A stretch of DNA of 64,000 bases, from positions 3,844,001-3,908,000 of the forward strand of contig NZ_CP035319.1 of the NCBI RefSeq assembly GCF_004328705.1. The letters run 5' to 3'. Positions 51,829 through 60,267 of the stretch are shown here, in pieces. The notes under the pieces are model-generated. The model did no database searches. It saw only the letters and a program-made list of their open reading frames with translations, and was not told where the DNA came from. This DNA comes from Rhodococcus sp. ABRD24 (GTDB taxonomy: Bacteria; Actinomycetota; Actinomycetes; Mycobacteriales; Mycobacteriaceae). Within the stretch, counting starts at the first letter, position 1; each line of letters starts with the position of its first letter. The position numbers and the translations under genes were made by a program.

Positions 51829-52362
51829 GTGCCACGATCGCGGGGACGTGGACTTGCCTCGGTGCCTGAACATCTTCGGCGTAGCCGCATCCACACTCCG
51901 GGTTGCGACTGGAACTACACCGACAGCTGCGCGGATGAACTAATTGAGCTGAAGCGGGTCGATCGCGACGCTTACGAGGTACTCGCGGCCTTGATCATTG
52001 ATGCGATCGACGTCGGGCTCGATGTCGACGACAACGGCGGTGACACCTACACCGTTCCGGTCGGCTGGCACGTGGACCGGCAAAGGCACTTCAGTCGCAA
52101 ACCCATGCCCTGGCTCGGTGAACTGAAAGCTGAAGGCACTTGGGGTAGACAGGTCGACTATCGACTGTATTTCCTCGAGACGAAGATTGCTCCGGATGGT
52201 GAGGCAGATGCGATCCTCGGGTCCTCGTGCCCTGCAGGGAAAGGCGTCGCCGGCGACTACGACCAGGGTGGGCAGACCGGTGACATGCTTGACGCGATGT
52301 GGCGGGGGATCAAGTGGTGTGAGGCCCACGATCCGGTTCGGTTGTGGCGGGTGTGGGAGTGA
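51829..52362 (+). CDS. Putative RelE/HigB-like toxin of a TAC-type module
   Basis: 177 residues from GTG 51829 (GGGGAGG 9 bases upstream); TTG 51826 is equally usable. No exact family is recognised. The pattern is RelE/HigB-like: an N-terminal helical part with ELIELKRVDRDAYEVLAALI, then a beta part with ELKAEGTWGRQVDYRLYFLE and a C-terminal MLDAMWRGIKWCEAHDP. An insertion of about 30 residues between them is unusual. It precedes an HTH gene by 73 bp, the toxin-first order of higBA. It could instead be a hypothetical unrelated to toxins. Confidence 0.5.
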   Translation: MPRSRGRGLASVPEHLRRSRIHTPGCDWNYTDSCADELIELKRVDRDAYEVLAALIIDAIDVGLDVDDNGGDTYTVPVGWHVDRQRHFSRKPMPWLGELKAEGTWGRQVDYRLYFLETKIAPDGEADAILGSSCPAGKGVAGDYDQGGQTGDMLDAMWRGIKWCEAHDPVRLWRVWE

Positions 52363-52371
52363 AGTCCTGCT

Positions 52372-52395
52372 AGACTTGCTTTAAAAGTCAAGTCT
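52372..52395. promoter_or_regulatory. Operator-like inverted repeat between toxin and antitoxin genes
   Basis: AGACTTG (52372-52378) and CAAGTCT (52389-52395) flank an AT-rich centre. It lies 40 bp before the antitoxin ATG and just after the toxin stop. This would allow the HTH protein to control a second promoter serving antitoxin and chaperone only. Confidence 0.6.
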
Positions 52396-52435
52396 GCAGG
52401 TCGGCGGGTTGTGCATCGGAGAGGAGTAATACGAC

Positions 52436-52867
52436 ATGGTGCTCCCTGGTATGGACGACGCGAGTTCGGAAGACCGTCTCGGCGTTGACCTCGCGCGAGC
52501 GCAGAACCAACTCGTTCGTGAATTGCGTGCTCGTCGGGTCCAGCTGAACCTGTCGGCGGGCGAGGTGGCAGCGCGCATGGGGGTCGATCCGAGTTTCGTC
52601 TCACGCTTCGAGCAGGGCGGCACGAACGCGACTTTCGCGACCATCCGGCGTTACGCGAAAGCGGTCGACGCCATGGTCACCTACGGGGTGTGCTCGTATC
52701 AGGAGCACAAGACCAAGGTGATCGCTGAACGAGCAGATGCCGTTTTCCGGCAACCGCGTGAAGAGCCCGAGAACCTGATGGCGCAGGTGAAAAAGCCGGC
52801 AACTCGAACCGTTCTGGTACGGGGGTTCTCGGCGCGCGTCTTCCCCGAAACGCCGGTTTCGACATGA
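52436..52867 (+). CDS. XRE-family HTH antitoxin (HigA-like) with C-terminal extension
   Basis: 143 residues. The HTH (about 25-85) reads LRARRVQLNLSAGEVAARMG, then PSFVSRFEQGGTNATFATI. A tail of some 55 residues follows, ending RTVLVRGFSARVFPETPVST. In chaperone-controlled antitoxins such as M. tuberculosis HigA1 a comparable extension is the chaperone-addiction segment; here that is inference. GAGAGGAG lies 9 bases before the ATG. Its stop overlaps the next start (ATGA). Confidence 0.78.
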   Translation: MVLPGMDDASSEDRLGVDLARAQNQLVRELRARRVQLNLSAGEVAARMGVDPSFVSRFEQGGTNATFATIRRYAKAVDAMVTYGVCSYQEHKTKVIAERADAVFRQPREEPENLMAQVKKPATRTVLVRGFSARVFPETPVST

Positions 52868-53298
52868 CCCCGAGATTGACCGAGTTGTCTCTTCGGCATG
52901 TTGACCCGTCGAAGCTCCTTCTCGAACGCGATGGGCAGAGCGTTGAACCGCCAACATGGTTCGACGGGTTGAGTGAGGGCGGCGTCAGCGCGCAAGGTTG
53001 GATCGACGGCACGGTTCTCGTCACGTTGGAGACGAAATTTCATCGTCCCGGCATCATGTATGTCGCAGTCGCAGTGACAGGTATGTATGCGAACGACGAA
53101 CAGATGTCCAGAGGACGACAGGGAGAACCGGATTCGTCGACGCTCGATGCCGCATCTGACGAAGAGAGGGTGGAGTTCATTCAAAGCGCCTTGACCGACC
53201 TTTACCCGAGCCTGCGCGCCGAACTGCAGATTCTCTCCAGTCGATTCGGAGGCATCGCCGGGATCACATTGCAGCCGGATCCATCACTCAACGGCTGA
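52864..53298 (+). CDS. Putative SecB-like chaperone
   Basis: 144 residues, close to the SecB length of 155. The C-terminal half, FIQSALTDLYPSLRAELQIL then SSRFGGIAGITLQP, aligns by eye with the SecB pattern of a helix with L-(F/Y)-P-x-x-R-E followed by a short loop and L-x-P. The N-terminal half has alternating hydrophobic strands (GTVLVTLETKF, IMYVAVAVTGMY) as in the SecB sheet. It is coupled to the HTH gene. Actinobacteria mostly lack canonical SecB and use such solitary homologues in TAC modules. Identity by eye only. Confidence 0.6.
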   Translation: MTPRLTELSLRHVDPSKLLLERDGQSVEPPTWFDGLSEGGVSAQGWIDGTVLVTLETKFHRPGIMYVAVAVTGMYANDEQMSRGRQGEPDSSTLDAASDEERVEFIQSALTDLYPSLRAELQILSSRFGGIAGITLQPDPSLNG

Positions 53299-54154
53299 TC
53301 CAAGATTCGGTGGCGTCCAGGCTTGCTGGAAGGATCGCAACTCCCGAGGACGCGACTTCGCGGGAGGCGGTGTTGGAGTGGTGGGAAGGGCCTGCTGACA
53401 CCGCTCCTGACGGGCTCGACGAAATTCATCGCCCGGCTGGCCGCCGACCGGCATGTGGCCCCTCAAATTGCTGAACTGGGAGTGGCTGAGCAGCCGAGGC
53501 GCGACGCCCCCGCCGTCGGCGGAGCCTTCGCGGCACTCATAGCCAGATTGTGCGTGGCCGCGCCCTCTCGCGTCGCGGAACGGATAAGGATGCTGCGGTC
53601 GGTGTGAGCTGGTGCATCGCTCACCCCGCTTGCTCGGCGGTCCCGTGACATCCGCGCCGCCGAGTCCTAGCAGGGTTGATGTTGAGCCGAACACCCTTAT
53701 GTACCACTGTGTACGGCACATCGTCGTTGTCCGGGTCGCCGGAGTCCGAAGGATTGGTCATCGAACCGCATGGCCGCCGTAGAATTGCGCCCATTCTCGG
53801 TCGAGTTCGGCATGGTCGGAGCTCGAGAATCAAGGAACCCGTACGGGTTTGCAGGTTGGCAGTCGTGTCCGAATCCGCCCAGGTGGGGCGTCAATTCCCA
53901 CGATCGTCGACATCGACGAGAGTGATCGCTTTGTCATTGAGGCCGTTGACGACGCTCCCGGCAAGTACTCGTTTCCGATGGAGCCCGAGGACCTGGTTCC
54001 CGAGCCGTAGTCACTTCCACCCGGGACTCGCGCCGGAGCACCCACAACACGATCGTTGCGGCCAAGAGCAGGACCTGGCCGACACCGGCCACAACCAGAC
54101 CGACGCGACCGGCATCCCCGCCGCGGCGAATGGCGCCCGCCTCGCCCGATCTCG
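53299..54154. other. 856-bp low-coding stretch with possible gene remnants
   Basis: No intact gene of ordinary size. From GTG 53310 one frame gives the plausible ATPEDATSREAVLEWWEGPA and dies at a stop near 53470. A second frame then carries the plausible ADRHVAPQIAELGV and AAPSRVAERIRMLRSV up to 53607, as if a gene had suffered a frameshift. A further short frame at 53849-54010 is listed separately. The rest looks like decayed sequence, consistent with the accessory character of the neighbourhood. Confidence 0.3.
53849..54010 (+). CDS. Possible small protein or C-terminal remnant
   Basis: A 53-residue frame with protein-like composition: VGSRVRIRPGGASIPTIVDI, DESDRFVIEAVDDAPGKYSF and the end MEPEDLVPEP. 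Only a TTG (53849) is available as start, and AAGGA lies 12 bases away. An overlapping frame from ATG 53770 (MAAVELRPFSVEFGMVGARE) may be its displaced 5' part, which would make it a frameshifted gene. The function is unknown. Confidence 0.3.
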   Translation: MQVGSRVRIRPGGASIPTIVDIDESDRFVIEAVDDAPGKYSFPMEPEDLVPEP

Positions 54155-54577
54155 TTACGTACGTGGGGACCCGAACACGAGATTGAGGATGCCCGACAAC
54201 AACACCCCGCCGCCGAGGTATCCGACGAACGCAGGGGAGAAGATCTCCGGCTCGTTCCAATGGCGCGCCATCCAGACGGCGCCGAACGCGACGGCTGCTC
54301 CTCCGGCCACGATTGCGGCGATCTGGACGGTGCGCCCTCGCATGCCGATGACTCTGGTGACCACCATGGACAGACCCGCGAAGATACACGTGAAGACCGA
54401 AGCGATGAACCACGGGTCCGAGTCGAACAGCGCCGAGGCCAGCGCGGAAACGATCCCGACTCCGAAGATCACAAACTCCGGCCACGGTGTGCGTGGCACT
54501 GCGGCAACTACCAACGCGACTCCCTCACGCCATGCGCGGTCATACCGCTGTACAAGCAACCGCAGGGGCGGTCCCAT
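54155..54577 (-). CDS. Small integral membrane protein, unknown
   Basis: 140 residues with four hydrophobic segments: FVIFGVGIVSALASALF, FIASVFTCIFAGLSMVV, VQIAAIVAGGAAVAFGAVWM and FVGYLGGGVLLSGILNLVF. No family is recognised. The start is uncertain; the frame stays open upstream. It points the same way as the next membrane protein gene 112 bp upstream. Confidence 0.5.
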   Translation of the reverse strand: MGPPLRLLVQRYDRAWREGVALVVAAVPRTPWPEFVIFGVGIVSALASALFDSDPWFIASVFTCIFAGLSMVVTRVIGMRGRTVQIAAIVAGGAAVAFGAVWMARHWNEPEIFSPAFVGYLGGGVLLSGILNLVFGSPRT

Positions 54578-54689
54578 GGTGAAATGCAGCGCCCCTCCGA
54601 GTCTGGGCCACAACCTACGTACCTCGAGGACGGACGGTGGAGTCCGGACCCGGGCGTCGTCACGCCCGCGCCGGACGTCGGCAGGTAGG

Positions 54690-55235
54690 TCACAGTCTCG
54701 GGTGGCGGGTTGTCGACGACGGCGGGCTATAGCGGCCCGAGTAGGAGACATATCCGATGTAACCGAGCAGCGCCAGCATCGGGAGCACGGTCGTAGTCGG
54801 CCTGATCCAGAACGGGATGTGTACACCGGCGGCGGTGATACAGGCCAGACACGTGACCCCGAGGATGGTGAGGGTGATCAGGACGCCGATCCACTCGACG
54901 TCAACGATGATCTTGGTGTCGAACTCGTTCCTGTTCTCGGGCCGTGCCCAGTAATTCGATTGTGAGCCCGTCAGATTGAGCGCGCGGTCGGGGATCTTGG
55001 GGATGTACCACCGAGCACCACCGCAGATCAGTGCTGTGCCGAGGGTGAAGGCGCTGGTGACGGTGACGTACTGGCCGATGCTCATCCATTCGGTGATCTC
55101 GCCGGATCCCTCGAAGTGCGATGGCAGCTGGCCGGGTGCTGTGAGCAGCAACCAGCTCGTGGCGAGTACGAACGCCACGCCGGACCCGACGAGCGCACAC
55201 GCCGATGGGCGCACGCGTTTCGATGAGTTCCCCAT
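54690..55235 (-). CDS. DUF1648-like membrane protein
   Basis: 181 residues. A first helix (VGSGVAFVLATSWLLLTAPG) is followed by LPSHFEGSGEITEWMS, the LP-x-HF-x-x-x-G-x-x-x-W motif typical of DUF1648/SdpI-like proteins. Three further helices follow (YVTVTSAFTLGTALICGG, IGVLITLTILGVTCLACIT, TVLPMLALLGYIGYVSY). The function is unknown; relatives occur in bacteriocin immunity and regulator modules. Confidence 0.65.
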   Translation of the reverse strand: MGNSSKRVRPSACALVGSGVAFVLATSWLLLTAPGQLPSHFEGSGEITEWMSIGQYVTVTSAFTLGTALICGGARWYIPKIPDRALNLTGSQSNYWARPENRNEFDTKIIVDVEWIGVLITLTILGVTCLACITAAGVHIPFWIRPTTTVLPMLALLGYIGYVSYSGRYSPPSSTTRHPRL

Positions 55236-55391
55236 GTGGGGACCATACGCGGCGGCAGTTCTACTGTGATGCAAGGGGAGCCGGCGCCGCCCACAGCGCA
55301 CTGATGGTCTGCCGAGTTGCGGTTCCGCCCATTGAGGTCGATTCCAGATATCGTGGGCACGGAGACACACAGGTTGGCATCGCCGACCCCG

Positions 55392-55856
55392 TCAATCGTG
55401 TGCAGCCGCGCGCCGCTGCGCTTCCCGGATGAGGTTGTCGGCGAGACCGCCGAGGAAGCGGAGGAGGAACCGCTTCCACAGCCATCCCGTTCCGGGGATC
55501 CGTTCGACGAAATCTCCCGACCAGCGCACCGTGGTGGTGCCGTCGTTCCGTGGCGTGAACTCCACGCGGGACCGGTAGTCGCGGACCGGCCATCGCGTCA
55601 GCACGCGGTAACCGTGCACGTGGGGCCGGTCGTCAATCGTGACCTGCTCCGGCGTCCGGGATCGCCGGCTACCCACGAGGCGCACACGCCCTACGACGTC
55701 GTCGCCCACGGCGGGCGCTTCGTCGCGCCAGCCCGCGTGCGTGATCGGGGAGCCGGCCCATTCTGTCCACGACTCGGCGTCACGCAGCAGATCGAACATC
55801 GTTGCGGCGTCGGCGCGGCCGTTCCGCTCCAGTGCGTACCTGAACCGTCGACCCAC
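55392..55856 (-). CDS. SRPBCC/polyketide-cyclase-like lipid-binding domain protein
   Basis: 154 residues from GTG 55856, which has GGGAGG 8 bases upstream. The helix-grip fold is suggested by RRFRYALERNGRADAATMFD, ESWTEWAGSPITHAGW and SRVEFTPRNDGTTTVRWSGD, then a C-terminal helix FLLRFLGGLADNLIREAQ. It probably binds a hydrophobic ligand. It is divergent from a TetR gene with a 23-bp palindrome between them, so it is likely a target of that repressor. Confidence 0.8.
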   Translation of the reverse strand: MGRRFRYALERNGRADAATMFDLLRDAESWTEWAGSPITHAGWRDEAPAVGDDVVGRVRLVGSRRSRTPEQVTIDDRPHVHGYRVLTRWPVRDYRSRVEFTPRNDGTTTVRWSGDFVERIPGTGWLWKRFLLRFLGGLADNLIREAQRRAAAHD

Positions 55857-55902
55857 AGTGATCGCCTCCCGTCTGTGCGTCCGCTCGGACGCGCGTTCGC
55901 CG

Positions 55903-55925
55903 ATAATAGAAGAGTCTTCTGTTAT
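55903..55925. promoter_or_regulatory. TetR operator in the SRPBCC / TetR divergent promoter
   Basis: ATAATAGAAGA and TCTTCTGTTAT flank one central G: 11-bp arms with a single mismatch. It is AT-rich and placed 47 and 29 bp from the two start codons. Confidence 0.75.
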
Positions 55926-55953
55926 TTTGGAGGAGATTCGTGAAGGGAGTGCC

Positions 55954-56613
55954 GTGAGCGACGAGACGTTCCAGAGGGCACGCACGCCGGCGCAGCGTGC
56001 TCGACGGGTGGAGGACGTCCTGACGGCGACGCGGCGTCTGCTGGCCGAGGCCGACGTAACCGCACTGTCGTTGGGGGCGATAGCGCGCGAAGCCGGGCTG
56101 GCGTCCTCGAACGTGTTGCGCTACTTCGGCTCCCGCGAGGGTGTGCTCCTCGATCTGATGGACGGGGAGTACGCGCTGTGGCTGCCGGACCTCGATTCGG
56201 GGCTACGGCACACCGGCACCGCGATCGATATCGATCAGGTCGCCGCGACGACGGCCGCGACTCTCGCCGAGCGGCCACTGCTGTCCCGGCTGATCGCGGC
56301 ATCCTCGGAACTGTTGCGCTACCCGATGCCGGACGAGGCGCTCGAACGGTGTCGCGGTCAGGGGCGACGGAATCAAGCCGAACTGGCGAGGATCCTCGGC
56401 GGTGCACTCGGCGTCATGCTGTCGGTGCGCGATCAGGCGTACCTGGTCGCCGGACTGCACGCGGTCGTCGGCGCCGCGTCCGGTTGGTCGGTGCAGGCGG
56501 CATTCCCGGTCGATTTCGAGACCGCTGCCCGCAGTCTGCTCGCGATCCAACTCGAGGGGTTGGTGGTCAGGGCCGAGAAGCCGCGCCTATCGAGCGCGCC
56601 ACGCCTCGAGTAG
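55954..56613 (+). CDS. TetR/AcrR family transcriptional regulator
   Basis: 219 residues from GTG 55954 (GAAGGGAG upstream). HTH at about 15-65: VEDVLTATRRLLAEADVTAL, GAIAREAGLASSNVLRYF. It presumably represses itself and the SRPBCC gene through the palindrome between them. The last 27 bases overlap the end of the opposite-strand reductase gene. Confidence 0.87.
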   Translation: MSDETFQRARTPAQRARRVEDVLTATRRLLAEADVTALSLGAIAREAGLASSNVLRYFGSREGVLLDLMDGEYALWLPDLDSGLRHTGTAIDIDQVAATTAATLAERPLLSRLIAASSELLRYPMPDEALERCRGQGRRNQAELARILGGALGVMLSVRDQAYLVAGLHAVVGAASGWSVQAAFPVDFETAARSLLAIQLEGLVVRAEKPRLSSAPRLE

Positions 56614-58038
56614 CCGCAGCCACACCTCGCTCACCGTCGGATACGACGGGACCGCGTGCCACAGGCTCTCGAGTGGCACCCTGCCCACTACCGCGACGGT
56701 CGCGGCATGCACCAGTTCGGCGACCCCCGAGCCGACGAACGTGGCCCCGACGACCGTGTCGGTGGCGCGGTCGATCACCAGCGACGCACGCCCGGAGTAG
56801 TCGTCGCGGGACAGCGCCGCGCCCGCGACGTCGATGTCGACCGCGACCACGCCGACATCCAATCCATCTGCACGGGACTGGCTTTCGGTCCGTCCGACCG
56901 CCGCGACCTCCGGCGTCGTGAACACCACCTGCGGCACCTGGCCGTGGTCCGCCGACGCGACGAAGCGGGGCCCGTCCAGCGGCCGGCCCTCCGCGCGGGC
57001 GGCGATCACATCGCCGCACACCCGGGCCTGGTACTTGCCCATATGGGTGAGCAGTGCCCGGCCGTTGACGTCTCCCACCGCGTACAGCCAGTCGCCGTCC
57101 ACCCCGGTCGCGGTGAGATGGTCGTCGACGGTGACGTAGCCGTGGTCGGGAAGCCCGACGCGGTCGAGGCCAAGGCCCGCGGTGGCGGGGGTGCGGCCGG
57201 TCGCGACCAGCACCTCGTCGACTGTCAGCTCGGGGTCGGAACTGTCGCCGCTCACGCTCAGAGTGACCGGTCCGCCGTGGATCCGGCCGACGCCGGTGTC
57301 GGCCGCGTCGGGGCGGGACGCCGACTGCACCGACGTGCCGAAGCGGATGTTCATGCCGTGCTTGCGCAACTTCTCGGCGACCAGTTCACCCGCGAACGGC
57401 TCGGTCCGCTCGAGCAGCGCCGATCCGCGGACGAGGAGCGTCACCTCATCGGCCCCGAGTTCGTGCAGCCACGTCGCGGCCTCGCAAGCCACCACGCCAC
57501 CGCCGACGACCGCGAGCCGCTTCGGGACCTCTCGGACGTTGGTGGCGTCCCGCGACGTCCACGGCAGCGCGGCCCGCAGGCCCGGCAGGTCCGGCACGCT
57601 CGCCGTCGTGCCGGTCGCGAGGACCACCGCGTGCCGGGCCCGCAGCACGCGCTCGCCCACCGTGACCTCCCGGACGTCGGTGACCCGTGCACTCCCGCGG
57701 ATCACGTCGATGCCGACCGAATCCGCCCACAGCACCTGCGACGAGTCGTCGAGGTTGTGGGTGAATCGGTCGCGGCGCGCCAGGACGGCCTCGGTGTCGA
57801 GGCCGTACGCGTTGACCTTCTCCCCCACACCGGGCATGTGCCGGGCGGTGCTCAGCACCTCGACCGGTCTGAGCAGTGCCTTCGACGGCATGCACGCCCA
57901 ATACGAACACTCGCCGCCCACCAACTGGTGTTCGACGAGTGCCGCGGTGCGGTTGCTACCGGCGATGGCGTAGGCCGCCGCGTTCTCCCCGGCCGGCCCG
58001 CCTCCGATCACGATGACGTCGAACTCTTCGGGAGCCAT
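56587..58038 (-). CDS. Pyridine nucleotide-disulfide oxidoreductase (class I flavoprotein)
   Basis: 483 residues. FAD site IVIGGGPAGENAAAYA, redox-active disulfide Cys44/Cys49 in GGECSYWACMPSKAL, NAD(P) site LAVVGGGVVACEAATWL, second FAD motif WLYAVGDVNGRALLTHMGKY, and C-terminal dimerisation domain with HAVPSYPTVSEVW. The catalytic His-Glu pair of lipoamide dehydrogenase is replaced at the very end by HAVPSYPTVSEVW, as in mercuric-reductase-like and other unassigned members. The substrate is unknown. ATG 58038 is preceded by no clear binding site. Confidence 0.9.
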   Translation of the reverse strand: MAPEEFDVIVIGGGPAGENAAAYAIAGSNRTAALVEHQLVGGECSYWACMPSKALLRPVEVLSTARHMPGVGEKVNAYGLDTEAVLARRDRFTHNLDDSSQVLWADSVGIDVIRGSARVTDVREVTVGERVLRARHAVVLATGTTASVPDLPGLRAALPWTSRDATNVREVPKRLAVVGGGVVACEAATWLHELGADEVTLLVRGSALLERTEPFAGELVAEKLRKHGMNIRFGTSVQSASRPDAADTGVGRIHGGPVTLSVSGDSSDPELTVDEVLVATGRTPATAGLGLDRVGLPDHGYVTVDDHLTATGVDGDWLYAVGDVNGRALLTHMGKYQARVCGDVIAARAEGRPLDGPRFVASADHGQVPQVVFTTPEVAAVGRTESQSRADGLDVGVVAVDIDVAGAALSRDDYSGRASLVIDRATDTVVGATFVGSGVAELVHAATVAVVGRVPLESLWHAVPSYPTVSEVWLRLLEAWRAR

Positions 58039-58160
58039 GGATCCACGGTAGGCCGGGGAGAACGGTTTCGCGCCACTTCCGGACGGTCGGCGGCGGATAC
58101 CGCCGAGCCGGATGACGAGGCTCTGTACTCGGCGGACAACTGGACTGATGCTGCCTCTAC

Positions 58161-59390
58161 CTAGAGAGAGACCGTCGGCTCGCGGTCGCTGTGCTGGTGC
58201 TGTTCCTTCGGGCGCCGGTTCGAGTCGGGCATCAACGTCATCATCGCCGCGGCGACGATGAAGAGGCTGGCGCAGACGAGCAGGCCTGTGGAGAGTCCGA
58301 CGCCGCCGGCGATGAAGCCGAGTATCAGCGGCGCGAGTGCTGATACTCCTCGCCCGATGTTGAAGCAGAATCCGGCGCCGGTCGTTCGAACTTCTGTCGG
58401 GAAGATCTCGCTCAGGTAGGAGCCGTAGAGCCCGAAGAAGGCGACGAAGAATGCGAACAGTGGACCGAGCCAGTAGAGCGATTGTTCGTCGCCGGCGAGA
58501 ACGTACAGAGGCAGGGTGAGTCCGGTCCCGGCGAGGCTGATGATGATCGCGAGCTTGCGGCCGTACTTGTCGGCAATGATGCCGAAAATGTTGTAGCCCA
58601 GAAACATTCCGACGTTCAGCAAGGTGAGCAACAGCGTCACCGTCGTCATCGGCACGCCTTTGTCCTCGTGTAGGAACGTTGGGAGCCAGGTTGACGATCC
58701 CCACCACGCGACCAGGGACAGCGAGCACACAGCGGTGCCGATGAGGGTTGTCCGGCGCAGATCGGGTTTGAAGATGCGCGCGACCGACACTGTCGCAGTC
58801 TCGTCGGTACTGTTCCTTCGGGCGGTCTGCCATTCGGCGGATTCCTTGAACCCGAAGGCGACAATGGCGAGGGGGATGACCACGCCGACTCCGGAAATGA
58901 AGAACAGCAGCCGCCAGTCCGGAAGGACGAGACGGGCGAGCAGTGCGGCCAGCACTCCACCGATCGGGAAGGCGCTGAGGACGAACGCCACGGCGCGACC
59001 ACGACGGTGGGCGGGCCAGGTCTCGACAATGTATGCGGAGACGATGCCCCAGACACCACCCAACCCGAAACCGGAGATGAAGCGGAGGAGCATGATGATC
59101 CAGAAGTTGCCGATGAACGCGATCGCCGCGGTGAAGGCGCCGAAGATCAGCAGGCAGTAGAGGAGTGGTTTCTTGCGTCCGTAGTTGTCGGCGAACCACC
59201 CGGCGGTAATTGAGCTTGCGCCGATGCCGAGCAGGGTAGCGGTCGCCATGAGACCGCCTTGGGTTGCGGACAGTCCGAGATCTTCACGGATGTCGGGTAG
59301 TGCAATCGATAGGATGACGACTTCGAGGGCGTCGAAAATATAGGCGATGAACGATCCGATGAGGACGATCCAGCGCATGGGGATCTTCAT
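58161..59390 (-). CDS. MFS transporter (aromatic acid:H+ symporter-like)
   Basis: 409 residues, 12 helices. MRWIVLIGSFIAYIFDALEV begins the first helix with the conserved Asp of this subfamily. The loops WFADNYGRKKPLLY and IADKYGRKLAII are the two MFS A-motifs, and LRFISGFGLGGVWGIVSAYI the B-motif region. It is the last gene of the hydrolase-cupin-TetR-MFS operon and should import its substrate. Confidence 0.88.
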   Translation of the reverse strand: MKIPMRWIVLIGSFIAYIFDALEVVILSIALPDIREDLGLSATQGGLMATATLLGIGASSITAGWFADNYGRKKPLLYCLLIFGAFTAAIAFIGNFWIIMLLRFISGFGLGGVWGIVSAYIVETWPAHRRGRAVAFVLSAFPIGGVLAALLARLVLPDWRLLFFISGVGVVIPLAIVAFGFKESAEWQTARRNSTDETATVSVARIFKPDLRRTTLIGTAVCSLSLVAWWGSSTWLPTFLHEDKGVPMTTVTLLLTLLNVGMFLGYNIFGIIADKYGRKLAIIISLAGTGLTLPLYVLAGDEQSLYWLGPLFAFFVAFFGLYGSYLSEIFPTEVRTTGAGFCFNIGRGVSALAPLILGFIAGGVGLSTGLLVCASLFIVAAAMMTLMPDSNRRPKEQHQHSDREPTVSL

Positions 59391-59516
59391 GGTGGCACTC
59401 TCCGGGCGGTCCGTCCGGGAATCGCTTGTTCCAGGGGACGCCTCTGATGACGTGGTGACGGGTGGGTGCGCAGCGACGTTTCGTGGGAGTCCGCGCGGAA
59501 TTGCGTTGCGGGGAAA

Positions 59517-60179
59517 CTAGTTCTGCGTGCTGAGGCCGAGCCCGAGCATCGCGGCCACTCCGGGGGTGACGAAGGCTACGAGTGAATCGACGTACTCGGT
59601 CTCGTCGATTGGTTCGGGGCGGCCGCTGGAGGTGAGTCGGGCGGCGCGCCTGCGGTTGGCAGTTGCGTTGACCGCGAGCGAGACGAACCACGTATATGCT
59701 GTGATGACTTGGCTCTCAGTGGCGTCGGCCGCGCAGTTCTTGAGTGCGGCAATACATTCGAGCGCCATTGTGTCGAGTTCCTCGCGGAATCCGGAGTGCA
59801 TTTCGTCGTCACGACGTAGCAGGTCGCGAGCGAGCAACATCAGAAAGTTGGCGTCGCCTTCGCGGCACGCAAGTCTCGCCACGGGAGCGATCCATGCCCT
59901 GATGATCGCTCGGAGCGACTCCCGGGCAGGTAGTCCGTCGGGGACAGCGGTGAGCCCGGCCATTCGTTCGGCCGATATGACCTGGTATCGGTCGGTGAAC
60001 AGCGCCCGATACAACTCGTCCTTCGTACCGAAGTAATAGCGAATGAGGGCGCTGTTCACGCCGGCGTCGGCGGCGATGTCACGGATCGAGACTGCTTCGT
60101 ATGCGCGTTCTGAGAACAGATGCTCGGCAGCTCTGCTGATCCTGCTGCGGCGGTCGAGGGAGTCGTCCTCGCGCGCCAT
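59517..60179 (-). CDS. TetR/AcrR family regulator of the 58-61.6 kb operon
   Basis: 220 residues. HTH about 8-58: RRSRISRAAEHLFSERAYEA, IRDIAADAGVNSALIRYYF. ATG 60179 is chosen because AGAAGG is 9 bases upstream; ATGs at 60188 and 60197 are too close to it. Encoded third in the operon, it is the likely binder of the perfect palindrome at 61589. Confidence 0.87.
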   Translation of the reverse strand: MAREDDSLDRRSRISRAAEHLFSERAYEAVSIRDIAADAGVNSALIRYYFGTKDELYRALFTDRYQVISAERMAGLTAVPDGLPARESLRAIIRAWIAPVARLACREGDANFLMLLARDLLRRDDEMHSGFREELDTMALECIAALKNCAADATESQVITAYTWFVSLAVNATANRRRAARLTSSGRPEPIDETEYVDSLVAFVTPGVAAMLGLGLSTQN

Positions 60180-60267
60180 CGCAACCATCCTTCTCACGTC
60201 CTCTCGAGCGGTCGCAAGAGTAGCAGTCGTGTTCCGTGGGCTCGCCGTGCGACTGGGCTGCTCGACC

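Noticed and set aside
56656..58164. Long open frame on the plus strand opposite the disulfide reductase gene
   Set aside because: It is Arg/His/Asp-rich shadow coding opposite a reductase with clear FAD, NAD and disulfide motifs.
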